Shown: piece after piece, positions 44,901 through 54,307 of the stretch | Position numbering within the stretch: position 1 is the first letter of the stretch | Layout of the letters: each line of letters begins with the position of its first letter | NCBI GenBank assembly: GCA_965371965.1 | Contig: CBDVAM010000003.1 | Coordinates: forward strand, 1-64,000 | Direction of reading: 5' to 3' | Length of the DNA stretch: 64,000 bases | DNA from: S146-42 sp965371965 | GTDB taxonomy: Bacteria; Planctomycetota; Phycisphaerae; Phycisphaerales; UBA1924 | Program-made: the position numbers and the translations under genes | Notes under the pieces: model-generated | The model's input: the letters and a program-made list of their open reading frames with translations, nothing else | Told to the model about the DNA's origin: nothing | The model's database searches: none

Positions 44901-47900
44901 CCGCCGCGAGGATCGCTTCGCGCCTCTTCGCGGCCGATATCAAACAGCCGAAACCCTCCTCCTCGCAGCGGTCGCAATGGGGTAGCGTGTACATGATGGG
45001 CTACGCCGGGTATTACCCGAGTGGCCCCACGCGGACAAATCTTGACTCGGCTGTGCAGTTCTACCTTGAGAATGGGCTGACCGCTGAGTTGGAGCAGACG
45101 CTCACAGAGCAACTCGCGCTCCAGCCCGACAACGCGGTTCTACGCCTGACAGCCGAACCCCTGTTCAGCGACGTGTTTGGCAAGCCGGCAAGGGCGGTCG
45201 AGATTCTGAAGGAGCTCGAGACGCTGGAGTTCCCGCTGGAGTACCAGACCTGGCTCGGCCGCTCATCGCAGTTGGACCATCTGCGGCTTAGGCAGTTCAT
45301 GCTGATCGCAATGAAGCCGGCGCTGCGAGATGCGCGGGTCGTGGAACTTGAGGCTCTGGAGTCCCCGTCAAGCCAGGCACTGGTCGAGCTGGCCGTCATC
45401 CGCCAGGCACAGGGGTTGACCGACCGGGCGATTGAGCTGCTGGAGCTGGCTGTAGCGGGCAGTCCCGACGACACGCTCGCGTTGAGCGGGTTGGCCGACA
45501 TTCTGATCCGCGTCGAGCGTTTCGCAGAGGCGGAGCCGCATGTGATTCGCCTGAGCGATCGTCTCGCCGAGAATCGGGAGTCGATGCGTGAGGAGATGAT
45601 CGAGCGGATCCGGCGCGAGTTCGTCCGAACCCTCCCCCTTCAGTACCAACTCCGTGTGACGGAGGAACTCCTGGCTCAGATCGCGGACAAGTGGACGCTC
45701 GGAGAAGGGCTGGCGCTGGGCGGGATGGGTGGCATCGAGTCGATGGGGTACTTCCGTGCGCGGATGACGCTCGCGACGATCTATGCCAAGACCGATCGAA
45801 TGGAACAGGCACGCGAGATATTCCTCGAACTCTCGCCCTCAAGTGACTTTGACGCTGACAACTGGACGACGCTGGCCACTGTTGCGCAAGTGCATGACCA
45901 GCACGATCTCGCCTATCGGTTCTATCATCGTGCGCTGGCCGCCTCGAAAGAGATGGGCAAGGACCCGCTGCTTCGGCGGGTCTTTGGCGGGTCGGTCGCC
46001 GGAATGTGGTTCGGCAACGAGGACGACAACATCGACTCGTCGTTCAACAAGGTCGTCGGGGCCTTTGCCCGCGAGGACCGGCTCCTTGAGCTGTACGACT
46101 TCCTCCGCGAGACCGGACAGGCGGGCAAAGCGAAGCGCGTCGCCGAACGCTACGGACTCTACGACGTGCTGATCGATCTGTATCGCAATCGCGTAGCCGG
46201 TGCGAGCGAACAGTTCCTCAGCGATACGAGTGATCCGCTATCGGACAGCCTGCCCTACTTCGTCGAAGTCTGCAAGCTCGCCGAACTGTATGACCAGCAA
46301 GGCGACTGGGAGCAGGCCAACCGCGTGTTCTTGTCGTATCTGGAGGACTTTCCTGACGAACTCAATCTGATCGTCAGCCTCGGTGAGGTTGCGGAGACAA
46401 CAGGCGATCTGGGCGAGGCGATCGAGTGGGAGCGCCGCGTCATCGAGTGCAAGCGCCGGCTGCTCACACAGTCGCGAGCCTGGTCGCTCCGCGAGATCTA
46501 CATGCCACCCCAACGCCCCCAGATCCTCAATGACCGGGTCAACGAGAGCGTGTGGTCTCGCCGGTGGCGCGCCAGCAGCTCGTCGATGGGATTCTACTAT
46601 CAGCAATCAAGCCCGCTGGGCGTAGCGGATTCGTGGATGCGCATCGCTCGGCTCTATCTCGCACTCGAAAACCCGATCGCAGCGGGCGACGCGATGCAGC
46701 GGGCCTTGGGTGCATCGATCGGCGCACGATCAAACGTCACCGGTGAGGTTCTGACTCTGATTCGCGAGCGGAGGCTGATCGGCCAAATGCTCCCGGTGAT
46801 CCGGGCCATGGCCGTGCGCGAGCACTCGAACGAACGGATCCAACTCGCCTTCGCCGAGTCGCTCGAGGCGAATGATCGTCCCGACGTAGCGGCTGAGGTC
46901 TACCGCCGAATGATCCGGCGCGGGCTCTCAAATGTCGGCATACTAGCGCAGGTGCGTGAGCAGTTGCTGCTACTCGATCCGGCGGCCGAGGAAGCGATGG
47001 GCGACTCGCTCGAGAGCCTCAAGGCATCTTATGAGTCGGATACGACGAACGCGAACGAGGGCCTCCGCCTCGCCAAGGCGTACTACTACTCCCTCCAGGT
47101 TGACGAGGCCCACGGGATTCTCGATCAGATTCTCAAGATCGCGCCACATCTCGAAGGTGTGCATGATCTTGCGATCGAGATCGACACGCTCACCGGTGAC
47201 ACCGAAGCGTTACTTGCCGCGCTTGGCGAGAAGATCAAACGCGCGAAGGACGAGAGGCAGCGCCGTGCCGCACGCGAGCGGCTTGTGACCGAACTACTCA
47301 AGCTCGACCGTGTCGACGATGCGATCAATGAGCTCAAGAAGCTCGCGGATCCCGCGAATCCCGGCAGCTACGACCGCGTCGGGATGCTGTTGCACTACTT
47401 CGGTCGCCACGACGAGGCGATCGAGCAGTTCGAGCTGCGCAGCAAGAGTCAGCGGCGAGGGGGCTATCGCTGGGCCGACGATGGTGAGAGCCGGATCGCG
47501 CGCGCTTTGGTCCTGAAGGGAGATTTCGAGGGCGCAATCGACAAGATCATGGAATCGCTCGACGCCGCTGCGCAAGAGCAAACCCAATACGCCGGCGCAT
47601 CGGCCATGTACGGCATGTTCGGCGGCGGCGGGAGCAACGTCTTCGACGCGTTCCTTCCCCTTCTCATCCTCGAGCCCGAGATCCTCGACCTCCTGGAGAA
47701 ACGCATCCTCGCCAGGCGAGCCGCGAACCAAAGCGACATGGCGGCGACGCGGCTGCTCATGCAGTTCTACCGTCGAACCGGGCGGGCGGACCAAGCCGAG
47801 TCGATTCTTGATCAGGTCGCCGGCGCCGGAGTGGCGGATCATGAACTCATCACGCAGCTCATTGACCGCGCGATTGAGAAAAAGGACCACGACAAGGCCA

Positions 47901-50900
47901 TCGAGCTGGCCAAGAACTTCATCAAGCAACAGCCCAAACCTCAGATCCCGCCCGGCATGCCCAGCGAGTTCGCAGCGCAGATGGCATTGAGCTCGCCCCG
48001 AAACGCGATGCTGTGCAAACTCGGGGATATCTATTGGGAGAAAGGTGACCAAGACGCTGCCTTTGAGGCATACCACCAGATCGTTGATGAGAAGATCGAT
48101 GAGAGTCGCCTGGCATACGCGGCGATCTGCCTTTTCCGCGGACGCGTTGACGAGGCACGAGATATCGCCGACGATGCGCTGAGCAAGCAGGCCGTCAAAT
48201 CTCCGTCGCTGCTTGAGTTTAGAGCGCTCATCGCGGCCTCCCAAGACCAACCCGATAGGCTCTTCGAGCTTGCGTCGGAAGTGGTGAGGCTGAGCGATGG
48301 CATCGGAAACAACATGTACTTCGGCTCGGGCCGGAGCATTGGCACGGTGCAGTTGGCGAAGATCGCGGTCATGACCGACTCCGTTGATGAGTTCGCACAG
48401 TTCATGCAGGATCGCATCGAACAGGCACCCGACCAGTGGAGTACCTACAGCCAACTGATACGCGTGTACTCGCAGGTGGGGCGGCTTGATGAGTTGCTCG
48501 CGGTGATTGAGCAGGCCTCACAGCGCCCATCGCTCAGACTGGAAGTGCTGCAGGCCAGGGCCGGGATGTTGGATCCGGCGACGCCCGCGGATGAGCGCGT
48601 TCTGATGTATCGCGAACTCATTCAGCTCTATGAGCAGCAGCAAGCGGGCGACCGCCGACGCTCGCGCGGGTCCTTGGCGGATTCTTACCGCGACACCGTC
48701 GCGAAGCTGCTTTGGCGCGAGGGTCGGACGGATGAGGCCATCAAGGAGTGGACGGAGCGGATGGACGAGAAACGGGCGAGCGATCATTACCAGCTTGCGC
48801 AGAGCCTGCTCGGACAGGGTGCCCGGGATGAGGCGGAACGATCGCTGCTCAGAACCGTCGAGTTGTCGCCACAGATGACCGCTGCGCACATGCAGCTTGC
48901 GGCCCTTGCTCACGCCAAGGGCGACCCCGAGGGAACGCTCACTCACTTGAGAGAGGCTTACCTTGGGGAGCAGGAGAGAAACCTCGCCTACTCATGGGGC
49001 GGATACGGCGATGATGATCCGACCGAGCGCACCATCTTCGCCACCGGACTCATCGATGGGCAAGGGTTGGCCGACATGCTTGGGGGCATGTCCGAACTCG
49101 ACGCACAGCGCTCACAGATCATGCTGGCCATGCTGACGGGTGATTGGAAGCGATCGGTCGGACTTCTGGAGACGCAACTCGACGCCTCTCCATACGACCC
49201 GCTGATCCGTAAGCTCCATGCGGAATGCCTCGGCCACTTGGGCGAGTGGGAGCGGATGCTCGACGCGATCCTCGCGGTCAAGCGCATACGAGAAACGTCC
49301 ATCCACGACCATCGAGAGCAACTCAAACTCGTTCTTGCCGGCAGGCAGGTTCGGGAGGCGGCCGGCGGAATCAGACAGGCGCCGCAGACGCCCCAAGCGT
49401 CGCAGGCGGGTCTTGGGTACTCGTCATCCTACTACGGTGGGTACTACGGCAGGGGTGGTGCGGACGAAGAGACCACGCAACTCGCAACGATCTACACCAG
49501 GCTCGGGCGTATCGATGACGCCAAGCGTCTGTATGTGACGGGAAACCTCAACGGCTCCGTGCTGCCGAGTGTCGCACAGCTCTTGTGGAGACAGGACGCC
49601 AAGGAACGGGCGCTCGAGCTGATGCGGCTCTCGGTCCTGACGGGTGGAAGCAACTCTGAATACGCGATCACGCAGTACGCGAACATGCTCGCCGAGATCG
49701 GGCGGACCGCAGAGGCAGTCGACCTGCTCATCCGAGCGTACAACTGCGTCGAAGCGGCGCAGCATGACCAGGGCTACTTCGGACGGTTCTGGTATGGTGG
49801 GTCCGGCTACGGCACGTCCGGCATGGAGGATTCGACCGAGAGCCAGTATTCCCAGGCTCTGCACGGCGTGCTGGTGCGCACGGGTGGCCTGGACGAGACG
49901 CTCGCTCGTTTGGGAGCGAGCGTTGCTGCGTCACCGGATGATCGCCGGAGTCTCAAGCTCCTCATCAGCTTGCAGGTTCAGCAGCGCCGGTGGGGCGACG
50001 CGAGGGAGTCGCTGGAGCTCTGGCGGAGCGTTCAGGCTGATAACCCGGCCGTGCTCAGACAGGTCATCGGCGTCAATACCCAACTCGGCGACTGGGAAGC
50101 AGCTCTTACGGCTCTGGAGGACCTCAGGGCGGAAGAGCCGGACAACGGGCGTCAGATATCACTGATCGCGGGCTTCATACGTCTCATGCAGTCGCGCAGC
50201 GAGGACGTCGCCACTTCCATCGCCCCGGGGCTCGAAGACAAGGGCGTGCAGCGGAGCGCGGACTGGGTGCCGTCGGCCGTGTTGCTCGCGACATCGGATT
50301 CGATCGACACCCTTTCCGATTGGCTCGGGGGCTGGCGTTCGCGAGGGACGCTCGACGAGCAGGGCAAAGGTGTGCTGCAGGCGGCGATGATCTCTCAAGG
50401 CGCCTGGCAGGACGCGGCCGATCTTGCGCTCGAGAACCTCTGGCGCGACAGGCAGATGCTGACCACGTCACACCGCTGGTTCGGCGTCTTCCGACGGGCC
50501 GTGCGTGGGGCGATGGGCGACGGAGTCGAACTCGAGTTCTCGTCTGGCGCAGATCGCGCGCTCATGGAGTTTGTTCGGAGCGGCCCCGAGCCCGGCGCGG
50601 AGTTGTTCCACAGGGTGATCGACGGTGATTCTGAGAGTCTCGATGCTCGGCGCGGCCTGCTCCTTGTAGCAATCGCGGACCACGATCTGGACGGTGCGAT
50701 CGCGGCAAGCAAGGATCTCCTCGGGTGGCTCAAGAATCGGAGACAACAGCTGTGGTACGCGGCGCCGCAGCCATCGCCCGGCGATCGTGTGCGCGAGTAC
50801 CTTGCGCAGATGCAATCACAGGGGCTCGATTCGCAAACCGTACTCGGGATGTCCATGGGCTTCGGGTCACTCTTGCAGCAGGCTCTCTCCGTGCAGGAGT

Positions 50901-52762
50901 ATGGCCGCAGCGAGCCAGAGAGCGTGACGTACGCGGATCTCTGGATTTGGCACGCGAGCCAGCACGCCTCACTCGTGTCACTTCGCAGAGATCCAGAGGT
51001 CTACCGGAAGTTCCTTGACGAGCAGGAGGAGCTGGGCCTCGGCTTCGGCCGCGAGGAGTGGGAGCAGATTCGGTCCATGGCGTCCATGCAGCCCATGCAG
51101 GCGGCGCAGATCATGCAGGCCTTGCAGTCTGGTTCCTTCGGTCGATCGCTGGGCGGCGGAGCCAGTTATTCGAGCGGCTATTACGGATATGGGCGCGGAT
51201 TCAACACGGGCACCTCCTACGACATCGGTGCGGGGCTCCGCCAGTGGACCTACACAAGCGGGCTTCTTGGCCACTATCTAGAGCTTGCCGAAGAGGCCGG
51301 CAATCGGCTCCCGCACGATGAATGGCTCAGGGTCGCCGAGAGCCACGCTGCGCTTGGCGACGAGAACGCCTCGAGAGAGTGGGCCTCACGAGCGGCCCAG
51401 ATCATGCTCGCAAAGATGATCGTGACGGACTCGCCGATGCTGAGCGACGCTGGCGGCTCGTGGTATTGGTGGGGCTACGGCTCCGGTGCATCAGAGAAGA
51501 TCGAGAGTATTCAAAGACACCTTGCTCACGTCCGCGTGGGCACCGACGCGGACGAGGGCATCCGATGGCAGGCGTCGGACGCGTTGTTGAAACTCTCACT
51601 CGGGGACCCCGCGATCGCCGAACGCTTGCTTCGCAGCGAAGCGGAGGTCGCCGAGGGATGGGCCGAGACCCAGACCTTCAAGCAACTCATCCGGTATCAC
51701 CTGGCGCGCGGCGAGCACCGTGACGTCACAGATCTCATCGACCGCGCCGAGAGCAACATCCTCGAATCGAGCTACTTGGAAGACTACATCGAGGCGTGCA
51801 TCGGACTCGGGCGATTCGACCGAATCGACGAGATTCTCAGCGATGCGCAAGATCGGAGCATGACACTCGACGACGATGTGCGGATCCTTCGCGCGGCCTT
51901 GCTCAGGGTGCGAGGCAGCCACGGCGAGGCCGACTCGCTCGAGCGCAGCATCATCGACCGGTGCGTGGACCTAAAGGTAAGCCCGGTTCGGGTGGATGAG
52001 GGATTCCGGCGTGCGTTCAAGATCTACCAGGACGGGCCGGGCGGGGACGACGGGATGTACGCCGGCCGCCGGGGGTGGATGCAGGGCGATCCGAGTGTCC
52101 TCTCAACGACGCTCGCCAGCGTGTCCGAACTCGCTTCGGCTGCGGGCATGGCGTACCAAAGCCCCGTCGGCACCGACGATCTCACGCTTGAGCGCCTCCG
52201 TTTGTGTTACGCCAGGTGCGGGCTCTTGGATGATGCGGTCCGCATCATCGATATGGAGCTGGCGGCGGCGACCGAGAGCGCACGCTGGGATCTGACCCTT
52301 GAGAGAGCGAAGCTGTTCAAGGAGGCCGACAAACTCGATCGGGCCAAAGAGGCGATCGACCCGTTACTCGAGGCACGAGCGCGTGAGATGCGGGAATCGA
52401 CGCTCGGGGCCGAGCGTCTAGAGTCTTTTCTTTCCTACCTGATTGAATGGGATCTTTACGCCGACGCGGATCGGCTGTATGATCTGCTGATGCAGGCCAA
52501 GAGCATCGAACCAATGCTGGATGAGGATGGGATGATCGAAGCGGATCTGCTGTTCGATCTGGGCCGCTTCGACGAGGCGGATGCGCTCCTCACGCGGATG
52601 CAGGAGCGTGGAGACTTCGACTATGATTCGACCGAGCTGTTGTATCAAGCGGGCATCGCGGCGGACGAATCGGGCGGGGACGGAGCGTTGATGCTGCGCA
52701 GGGCGCTGTGGCGTGAACCGACGCATGAGCTTGCTGACAAGGCACGGGAGCTGCTGAAATGA
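41948..52762 (+). CDS. Giant exported TPR-repeat protein
   Basis: About 3,604 residues, one of the largest bacterial proteins of this type. A signal peptide (ending VVPAAGQ) is followed by TPR-like helical repeats across nearly the whole length; repeat phrases such as ARIYLRAGRAESAA, QNPEDIELYVQFGEFLARHEQLEAA (in parts) and RLYDLLMQAK recur. Nine or so short Gly/Tyr/Ser-rich loops interrupt the helices from about residue 1010 on. No enzymatic domain is visible. The ATG is chosen over GTG at 41945; GGGAG lies 8 nt in front of it. It heads a six-gene operon and overlaps the next gene by 4 nt, so it probably acts as a periplasmic scaffold for the MoxR/VWA proteins. Confidence 0.9.
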   Translation: MRMTVVDRAQLNRHMAALFAGAMFVVPAAGQVEPGTEAPDPPRQVDALSSEESIARYEQILQKRPFHAAALRELFKQLTDRAAIDGIIEAYEQRVEALPGDQAARIVLARIYLRAGRAESAAVTLDSVGQLTEAFAREATKLYVLRAQIAERGGDNEGAIAMIGEALDAASTISERMEFAESLADMHLRSGDREEASRVLIAQTEQFKGEYLYRKRIADSLAQRELLTDAVEEYRDILGLVERETDRRCEILRQMGRTLVRLDRHDEAIDVYTEAIGLLASGHWMQRELHEQIVGLYRAGGRFDDLIVYCREQIRSSPASTSTRILLSKVLEESGDDVGADAALRDATDLFPRDIVVSGRRIELLERAARLEEAGDEYERIIAQNPEDIELYVQFGEFLARHEQLEAARLQWQRVLGSELTDVSLAMRLGRLFEPYELLDDAVQCYERAIALAPDQAGAYTSLTRLWLSRGDKQSASEVLARMGEANPEDAGLHAERAQGLLALGDFDGSIDAIKAACELEPTNVRHHTMRSDLLIRSGRLEEALAVRRSTLDLISGSSSQAKAIQNLVSLHASAGRLEDLENQERATVERDPASRTSLLLLARIADHQRDFPQARDWLAALLELEPNHEEGLRQLARLQEAVGDVDMAVKRYRQLIAMNPVRSRPYYQAIVDLLLRHDDQAGAVRTLDDLLSSSAGNATVLTSVAEQLVRLEEFERGLNLYEQSLALQPTRHDTRLKYAQALEDAGQLEESLGEYRRTALQTVDRDSARTAMNKIHVVAGRLGVLDELIEELLESVQLNPGDNLVARAAAELLIREYEYSRAVELLNSVLLAHPRDVELHVARAALLRQLARPEEALESYRRVLRFPRVDRDYVLGEMGKACFESGRIEDARRYWTQINHKLYAGTLLRNNGQLESAITVLREGIRLKPDDFALHRHLVQTLQAAGMEEESLEAARRLLNLEPGNVTNIKNLASTFLERGDRGAAARIASRLFAADIKQPKPSSSQRSQWGSVYMMGYAGYYPSGPTRTNLDSAVQFYLENGLTAELEQTLTEQLALQPDNAVLRLTAEPLFSDVFGKPARAVEILKELETLEFPLEYQTWLGRSSQLDHLRLRQFMLIAMKPALRDARVVELEALESPSSQALVELAVIRQAQGLTDRAIELLELAVAGSPDDTLALSGLADILIRVERFAEAEPHVIRLSDRLAENRESMREEMIERIRREFVRTLPLQYQLRVTEELLAQIADKWTLGEGLALGGMGGIESMGYFRARMTLATIYAKTDRMEQAREIFLELSPSSDFDADNWTTLATVAQVHDQHDLAYRFYHRALAASKEMGKDPLLRRVFGGSVAGMWFGNEDDNIDSSFNKVVGAFAREDRLLELYDFLRETGQAGKAKRVAERYGLYDVLIDLYRNRVAGASEQFLSDTSDPLSDSLPYFVEVCKLAELYDQQGDWEQANRVFLSYLEDFPDELNLIVSLGEVAETTGDLGEAIEWERRVIECKRRLLTQSRAWSLREIYMPPQRPQILNDRVNESVWSRRWRASSSSMGFYYQQSSPLGVADSWMRIARLYLALENPIAAGDAMQRALGASIGARSNVTGEVLTLIRERRLIGQMLPVIRAMAVREHSNERIQLAFAESLEANDRPDVAAEVYRRMIRRGLSNVGILAQVREQLLLLDPAAEEAMGDSLESLKASYESDTTNANEGLRLAKAYYYSLQVDEAHGILDQILKIAPHLEGVHDLAIEIDTLTGDTEALLAALGEKIKRAKDERQRRAARERLVTELLKLDRVDDAINELKKLADPANPGSYDRVGMLLHYFGRHDEAIEQFELRSKSQRRGGYRWADDGESRIARALVLKGDFEGAIDKIMESLDAAAQEQTQYAGASAMYGMFGGGGSNVFDAFLPLLILEPEILDLLEKRILARRAANQSDMAATRLLMQFYRRTGRADQAESILDQVAGAGVADHELITQLIDRAIEKKDHDKAIELAKNFIKQQPKPQIPPGMPSEFAAQMALSSPRNAMLCKLGDIYWEKGDQDAAFEAYHQIVDEKIDESRLAYAAICLFRGRVDEARDIADDALSKQAVKSPSLLEFRALIAASQDQPDRLFELASEVVRLSDGIGNNMYFGSGRSIGTVQLAKIAVMTDSVDEFAQFMQDRIEQAPDQWSTYSQLIRVYSQVGRLDELLAVIEQASQRPSLRLEVLQARAGMLDPATPADERVLMYRELIQLYEQQQAGDRRRSRGSLADSYRDTVAKLLWREGRTDEAIKEWTERMDEKRASDHYQLAQSLLGQGARDEAERSLLRTVELSPQMTAAHMQLAALAHAKGDPEGTLTHLREAYLGEQERNLAYSWGGYGDDDPTERTIFATGLIDGQGLADMLGGMSELDAQRSQIMLAMLTGDWKRSVGLLETQLDASPYDPLIRKLHAECLGHLGEWERMLDAILAVKRIRETSIHDHREQLKLVLAGRQVREAAGGIRQAPQTPQASQAGLGYSSSYYGGYYGRGGADEETTQLATIYTRLGRIDDAKRLYVTGNLNGSVLPSVAQLLWRQDAKERALELMRLSVLTGGSNSEYAITQYANMLAEIGRTAEAVDLLIRAYNCVEAAQHDQGYFGRFWYGGSGYGTSGMEDSTESQYSQALHGVLVRTGGLDETLARLGASVAASPDDRRSLKLLISLQVQQRRWGDARESLELWRSVQADNPAVLRQVIGVNTQLGDWEAALTALEDLRAEEPDNGRQISLIAGFIRLMQSRSEDVATSIAPGLEDKGVQRSADWVPSAVLLATSDSIDTLSDWLGGWRSRGTLDEQGKGVLQAAMISQGAWQDAADLALENLWRDRQMLTTSHRWFGVFRRAVRGAMGDGVELEFSSGADRALMEFVRSGPEPGAELFHRVIDGDSESLDARRGLLLVAIADHDLDGAIAASKDLLGWLKNRRQQLWYAAPQPSPGDRVREYLAQMQSQGLDSQTVLGMSMGFGSLLQQALSVQEYGRSEPESVTYADLWIWHASQHASLVSLRRDPEVYRKFLDEQEELGLGFGREEWEQIRSMASMQPMQAAQIMQALQSGSFGRSLGGGASYSSGYYGYGRGFNTGTSYDIGAGLRQWTYTSGLLGHYLELAEEAGNRLPHDEWLRVAESHAALGDENASREWASRAAQIMLAKMIVTDSPMLSDAGGSWYWWGYGSGASEKIESIQRHLAHVRVGTDADEGIRWQASDALLKLSLGDPAIAERLLRSEAEVAEGWAETQTFKQLIRYHLARGEHRDVTDLIDRAESNILESSYLEDYIEACIGLGRFDRIDEILSDAQDRSMTLDDDVRILRAALLRVRGSHGEADSLERSIIDRCVDLKVSPVRVDEGFRRAFKIYQDGPGGDDGMYAGRRGWMQGDPSVLSTTLASVSELASAAGMAYQSPVGTDDLTLERLRLCYARCGLLDDAVRIIDMELAAATESARWDLTLERAKLFKEADKLDRAKEAIDPLLEARAREMRESTLGAERLESFLSYLIEWDLYADADRLYDLLMQAKSIEPMLDEDGMIEADLLFDLGRFDEADALLTRMQERGDFDYDSTELLYQAGIAADESGGDGALMLRRALWREPTHELADKARELLK

Positions 52763-54255
52763 CCAACGACGATGGTAATCTGATGCGGACGATCCTTGGA
52801 ACGCTGGCGTCGCGACAACGCACCGTCAACATCCTCGTGTTTACGCTGCGTGGTGCGATGGCAGGGGTCTGTGCAGCCGCCGTGCTGACGTTGATACTCG
52901 CGTTCTCGGGTTTCCCGCCCGGCCTCGGTCTCATTGCGGTCTGTGCCGCCTCTGGCACGGGCGCTGGCACGCTTTTCGGCGTGCTGCGCCGGCGAGACAC
53001 GCTCGAACAGGCGCGCGCGTTGGATCGCGCCGCCGGCGCTGAAGATCGTTTCGCAAGCGCTGTCGATCTGGAGGGCAAGGCACCCAACGCGTCTTGGCGG
53101 CTGGTCCGCGAGGACGCCGTCTCGCGCGTCTCGGGAACGCACGCGAGTCAGGCCATCCCCTTCCGCGCCCCGCGCAGCTTGCGATGGCTCCCCGTACCGA
53201 TCGTGCTCATCATCGCGACGCTCTGGCTCGCACCGGGGTCGGCCGTGATCGCCGATACTCCCGCCCCGGACGTTTCGCTAGAGCAATGGGCCCAGTTTGA
53301 GGAGTTCCTTCGCGACGAGATCAAGAAGCTGCCCGAGCCCAAGAGCGAGGACACCAAAGAGGTCACGGCCGGCATGGAACGACTCGCCTCGCTCTTGGCG
53401 CAACAGCCAGAGAAGAAACTCGCGCTCGCACAACTGGCCAAGCTCCGCACCGATGTCGATCGCCGACGCACTCAACTCAGTCGGACCGAGCGCCCGCCGC
53501 GCCAGGCGGCAAACGCGATGAAGCGCGAGGGCGCTCTCTCTAAGTTCACAGCGTCCATGCGTCAGGGTGACTACAAGCGGGCGGCGGAGAACCTTGAGAA
53601 GCTGGCCCAGCAACTCCGCGAGCAGGTGCTCAGAATGTCCGCGGAGGACTTTGAGTCGATGACCGCGGACTTCGAGGCGCTTGCCGCGGAGCTCTTGGAC
53701 GAGCAGGAGCTCTCCGAGGACGCACGAGAATGCTCCGCCGCTTCGAGCGAGATGAACAGCGACCGCCTGGCCGAGGCGATGCGCAAGTTCGCCAAGCGCC
53801 TGCGCGAGAACGCGGATCGGCTCGCCGAGTGCGACGGCTTGTGCCAGGCCGATGGGGCCCTTGGAGAGCTTCAGAGCCGCATCGGGCGGGCAGGTTCCAG
53901 GCGAGGCCTGGCCTCGGCCTTCATGCGCCGAGAGAGCGACAAGAAGGGCGGGCTCAGGGCGGGCATCGGCACGGCTGACACGTACTCTGACGGGCAACTC
54001 GATGCACAAGACATCGGCAAGACGCCCGACCTCGTCACGCCCCGCGAGAGCGCCGGCGCAAGCACGCGCATTATCACAACCTCGCGTGACGAACGCGCCC
54101 AGAGCGGGCAGGAACTCATGGACCAGTACGTCGAGATGATGCAGCGTGCCGAGGCCGATCTCGATATTGAATCGGTCCCGATTTCCTATCGCGAGTACTT
54201 GCGCCGCTATTTCGTGGCGATCCGCTCGTATTCAGACGAAGAGGGCGGCCCTTGA
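52759..54255 (+). CDS. Membrane-anchored coiled-coil protein of the MoxR/VWA operon
   Basis: A 498-residue protein with two or three hydrophobic segments in the first 160 residues (near 30-50, 55-75 and 135-155), then a long, charged, mostly helical region with coiled-coil character (residues about 175-360) and a polar C-terminus. The layout resembles DUF4175-like proteins often encoded beside MoxR/BatA clusters; I am not sure of the family. The ATG overlaps the giant-TPR stop by 4 nt. The soluble coiled coil should face the periplasm, where it could bind the TPR scaffold. Confidence 0.75.
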   Translation: MTNDDGNLMRTILGTLASRQRTVNILVFTLRGAMAGVCAAAVLTLILAFSGFPPGLGLIAVCAASGTGAGTLFGVLRRRDTLEQARALDRAAGAEDRFASAVDLEGKAPNASWRLVREDAVSRVSGTHASQAIPFRAPRSLRWLPVPIVLIIATLWLAPGSAVIADTPAPDVSLEQWAQFEEFLRDEIKKLPEPKSEDTKEVTAGMERLASLLAQQPEKKLALAQLAKLRTDVDRRRTQLSRTERPPRQAANAMKREGALSKFTASMRQGDYKRAAENLEKLAQQLREQVLRMSAEDFESMTADFEALAAELLDEQELSEDARECSAASSEMNSDRLAEAMRKFAKRLRENADRLAECDGLCQADGALGELQSRIGRAGSRRGLASAFMRRESDKKGGLRAGIGTADTYSDGQLDAQDIGKTPDLVTPRESAGASTRIITTSRDERAQSGQELMDQYVEMMQRAEADLDIESVPISYREYLRRYFVAIRSYSDEEGGP

Positions 54256-54307
54256 TCTCCGGACGAGCGGCCTTCCCGACAAAATCCGTAACCACGGTGG
54301 GATGCAA

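Noticed and set aside
42000..52700. Many short open frames on both strands inside the giant TPR gene
   Set aside because: All are high-GC shadows; the TPR frame is continuous, has a signal peptide and repeats, and runs to an overlap with the next gene.
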